Assembly (NCBI GenBank): GCA_039619475.1
Contig: CM077116.1
Location: 19,279,443 to 19,343,442, forward strand
Source of the DNA: Icerya purchasi
Taxonomy: Eukaryota; Arthropoda; Insecta; Hemiptera; Monophlebidae
Direction of reading: 5' to 3'
Length of the DNA stretch: 64,000 nt
Within the stretch, counting starts at the first letter, position 1; each line of letters opens with the position of its first letter. A model generated the notes under the pieces. The model was not told where the DNA came from and searched no databases. It saw nothing but the letters and a program-made list of their open reading frames with translations. The translations under genes and the position numbers were made by a program. This document shows positions 61,065-64,000 of the stretch, piece after piece.

Positions 61065-62147
61065 GAATATTTGTACGGCCGCGTTTCTGGATGTCCAGCA
61101 GGCTTTCGATAGGGTATGGCATCAAGGATTATTGTATAAAATTAAACTTCTGCTTCCTCACTCCTTCTATCTACTATTTAAATCATATATACAAGAAAGA
61201 TATTTTCGAGTGAAAATAACCGATGAATACTCAGATATTTTTCCGGTAAGGGCCGGGGTTCCACAGGGGAGCGTTCTGGGTCCAATATTGTACCTGATCT
61301 ACACGACCGACTTCCCGATGCTGGATAATACAGAAGTAGCTTTGTACGCGGATGACGCAGCCATCTTGGCCGTTGATAAGTGTGAAAACACAGCCACAGA
61401 AAAACTGCAGGAGTCACTTCGGCATGTGGAAACTTGGCTAAAACGATGGCGCATAGTAGTCAATGAAAGTAAGTCGACGCATATTTCATTCACAAATCGA
61501 AAAATTGAACGCCTGCCAATCAAAATAAATAACGTCGTAATACCACATGCCAATAACGTAAAATATTTAGGCATGCACTTGGACGCTAGGCTGACCTGGG
61601 GTACTCACGTTCAAAAAAAAATGGAGCATTTGAGGTTTAAAACTAGAACCATGTCGTGGTTGTTAGCTAAGAGATCGGGCTTATCGTTAGACAATAAAAC
61701 TCTATTATATAAAATAGCTCTAAAACCGATCTGGCTGTACGGTATACAGCTGTGGGGCTGCGCAAAAACATCGAACTTACAGAAAATACAACGATATCAA
61801 AATAGGGTACTGAGAACCATTACTGCAGCCTCCTGGTACGTCTCAAATTATACCCTCCATAATGACTTGAATGTCATGTCTGTGGAGGATGAAATCAAAA
61901 AACAAGCAAATAAACATGTTGCCCGACTTAGCATCCATATGAACCCACTTGCTAACAATCTGTTGGATAACTCCGGTGAAATACGTAGACTGTGGCGAAA
62001 TAAGCCTCTAGACCTTGTCCAGCCATTATAAAGTTCAGAGGGAGTACTGCTGAGTACTACCCCTCCACAAAACATTCTTTATCGCAATAAATTAATCGCT
62101 AAATGACCACTAAAACCGGTCAGTTGTGATGGGGAAAAAAAAAAAAA
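61065..62147 (+). mobile_element. 5'-truncated Jockey-like LINE
   Basis: 1083-bp insertion that starts inside the reverse transcriptase domain and ends in GGGG plus about 15 A (to 62147), flanked by 110-bp direct repeats. The 3' untranslated part is about 110 bp. 5' truncation with a poly(A) tail is the normal outcome of target-primed reverse transcription. Confidence 0.9.
61066..62031 (+). pseudogene. LINE reverse transcriptase, 3' part, open frame
   Basis: About 321 codons open without interruption but lacking a native start and the N-terminal half (endonuclease and first RT motifs). Visible motifs in order: FLDVQQAFDRVWH (catalytic Asp of the first RT block, near 61084-61122), AGVPQGSVLGP (near 61253-61285), YADDAAILA with the catalytic Asp pair (near 61345-61371), KYLGMHLDARLTWG (near 61561-61602), then the Jockey-type tail IWLYGIQLWGCAK. 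It ends without an RNase H domain, fitting the Jockey clade. The in-frame TTG at 61132 is not a convincing start. Little mutation is seen, so the copy is fairly young. Confidence 0.88.
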
Positions 62148-62257
62148 AACTTTATCGTAAGTACCCTCTTGTTCGTAGATGTTTGAGGGCACAGTGTTAT
62201 CAACCCATGGCCGCGCTCTTTGAATATTGTAAAATCTTCTCAATACTTCGCGCTCTA
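62148..62257. repeat. Right copy of 110-bp flanking direct repeat
   Basis: See 60955-61064. It follows directly after the poly(A) tail. Confidence 0.92.
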
Positions 62258-62807
62258 TTCGAGACCTCCTTCCAGAATAAAAATAAAATATTTGAAAAAA
62301 AAAACAGAATAATTAAATTCATATTTGACACACTCGATTTTATAATGATTGCTGTTGATCCTGTGTTGAAGGAAAGATGGCGGTTTATGGTCACCAACAC
62401 ATCACAGTCAAAAATATCTACGTCAACTGGCTCATACTAATAGTTTTGATAGCGATGTTTTATGTTCTATTTTTTTTTTTTTTTTTCATCTAAACGGAAC
62501 AGAAATACTTTTAAACAACTACTTACTTTTTCTTTTAATTTAAAAAATACCGTCCTTATATCTTGTAAAGCTGCAAGGCTAAAAATCGCATAGTTCAAAA
62601 ATTCAAATATCTCGAAATTCAAGGACCTAAGTTTTGGAAAATATACACACCTAACAAAAAAGGCCCACAGACCTTTCAATGAGAGCTGGCGAGTCATATT
62701 TTTTGAATGACGTGTGTTTGTCGTTAAAATGTAAGAAACATATAAGACTCTCGATCTGTTTTAAAATTAAAAGGCTACAGTTTGTTCTGAATTTACCATT
62801 TTTTTAC
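62258..62807. other. AT-rich DNA, nothing recognised
   Basis: Poly(T) near 62470-62486. The stretch 62580-62690 resembles parts of 63400-63830 (see the repeat there). Confidence 0.35.
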
Positions 62808-62995
62808 TTCCTTGTACAAAGTAAAGCAAATATTGTAATCACGAAAAATGTTTAATGCCATATTTCAATGGATATATCCATTTTGACCATCCCTGATTAC
62901 TTCCTTATACGGAGGAAAAGAAGTACTGTATTTGTGGAGTATTTTGAATCTCACGTTTCAATAAAAATATCCATTTTAACCGTTTCTGGATACAT
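62808..62995. repeat. Two diverged tandem units of about 90 bp
   Basis: Both units begin TACTTCCTT(G/A)TAC, have an AA(A/G)TA(T/C)TGTA stretch and end with a TTTCAA..ATATCCATTTT(G/A)ACC block. Divergence is considerable. Confidence 0.6.
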
Positions 62996-64000
62996 TTTAA
63001 GTAGTTTTTTCGTAATGTCTGTACGTAGGTATGTGTTTATCACCCGGAACGCCTAAACGACCGATCGTAGAAGGTTGAAATTTGGTAGGTAGAACCATCT
63101 TGGTATCTAGTTGTGTACCTTCCTTTTTGGTTAGAATCGGTAGAGTGGAAGAGGTACTTCCCCTATAAAGCTGCAGCTGTACTAGTTTATCACGCATATA
63201 CTTTATATATTTCATGATTTACCCTTTAAAATACACGTTATTTTTTAAGTTTGTGATTTCAGAGCTTGGCGGGCAAAACCCCCTCTCCTTCACATACTCG
63301 TACAACAAAGTATTGTGCTTGGCCACAACATTTTTTTTTTTTTTTAATTGGCATACTTTAATCTGCAGCGTCAGCAATAATACGAAAGTCCGAAAATTCT
63401 AAAATTCAATTGCCCATATTTGGGAAAACACTCCTAAAGCGGTGAAACTGGAAACCAAAAAAACAAAAAAAAATCCAAAGCCTCTTCCGTGAGGACACCC
63501 AGTGAATTTTTTTTTTTTAATGGCGTATTTATAGGTATACTACTAGACCCCAAAATTTTAAAATTGAAAGACCCAAATGTTAAAAAATGCCAAAATCAGG
63601 CTGCAAAAAATGTTTTTTCAAAAGTTCTATAACCCGTTCGATTGTGTAGTTACGAGATTGATTATTTTTTAACCGGTTTATTTTTGTCCCTAGAATACCG
63701 CCAAAAATATATGTCTAATAATTTTGAAATTAAAAAATCCAAATTTAAGGAAATATGACGTATATTTTGATAAAGCTGGGAACTAAACAAGGGTCCACAG
63801 CCGCTTCCAGAGCCTCATCGGTTATACATGACCTCCAAATTAATATCTAATATATAAAATAAAATAATAAAAACATGATAATGATTAAAAAAATGCATCA
63901 CTTCTACAAGCTGTTGGTGTTCAAATGATTTCTCGCCAGGCCAAAACAATAATCGGAAAAAAAAAGTCTAGACCCCGTTTTACAGTAACTTAAAGGTTGA
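62996..64000. other. Probable diverged interspersed repeat
   Basis: Contains GGAACGCCTAAACGACCGAT followed by TTGAAATTTGGTA, a wording seen in unclassified arthropod repeats. Recurring AAATT.AAA..CCCA(A/T)AT.T and CC(A/C)AAGCCTCTTCC or CCACAGCCGCTTCC phrases near 63400-63480, 63550-63600 and 63715-63815 suggest internal duplication. No coding region. Confidence 0.35.

Overview
The window looks like nuclear DNA from an arthropod, most likely an insect. By eye it is AT-rich, with (TA)n tracts and many poly(A) or poly(T) runs. The recognisable coding matter belongs to Tc1/mariner, pogo/Tigger, Ty3/gypsy, non-LTR (LINE) and tRNA-derived SINE families typical of insect genomes. I found no rRNA, true tRNA gene, CRISPR array, operon or convincing host protein-coding gene. 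A hemipteran-type host is possible but not shown by the sequence.

Layout. 0-5 kb: a hAT-like MITE (1144-1402), then an old LINE RNase H relic (about 2000-4945, +) split by a full-length Tc1-like transposon (2864-4580) with an unbroken 355-codon transposase, inverted repeats of about 235 bp and three internal direct-repeat sites per end. 6.5-12.8 kb: a LINE 3' end (6510-7221), a Ty3/gypsy pol fossil (about 8340-10690) carrying a GC-rich SINE-like insert (8761-8950), a broken Tc1 transposase (10897-11242), and copies of two MITE families. 12.8-18.2 kb: AT-rich DNA with a candidate hAT derivative (14618-15282), a second copy of MITE family 2 (16899-17306) and another RNase H relic. 18.2-31.9 kb: mostly low-repeat, CpG-retaining DNA with a minus-strand LINE relic (23003-24160) and microsatellites; it could be intronic or intergenic. 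31.9-33.9 kb: a mariner (32483-33773) inside a Tigger-like fragment. 33.9-41.9 kb: mostly unannotated, with an 18-bp perfect palindrome and a SINE relic. 41.9-44.3 kb: a Tc1/mariner-superfamily element with inverted repeats of about 190 bp, then two tandem copies of a unit of about 370 bp, the first interrupted by a tRNA-derived SINE. 47.2-49.1 kb: a three-level nest, with a hAT-like MITE inside a LINE C-terminal fragment inside an RNase H LINE. 50.3-51.6 kb: a second mariner copy. 52.7-60.9 kb: largely unannotated, with a LINE 3' end and SINE relics. 61.0-62.3 kb: a 5'-truncated Jockey-like LINE flanked by 110-bp direct repeats. 62.3-64 kb: diverged repeats.

There is no shared pathway here; the relations are of insertion order. 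Three different MITE families each sit between 8-bp duplications (hAT hallmark). The Tc1/mariner-type elements sit at TA. The most informative observations are the intact Tc1 element, the nested insertions whose empty sites can be inferred, the SINE whose borders are fixed by comparison with its uninterrupted tandem twin, and the unusually long 110-bp flanking duplication of the Jockey-like copy. All family assignments come from reading motifs, without database search.
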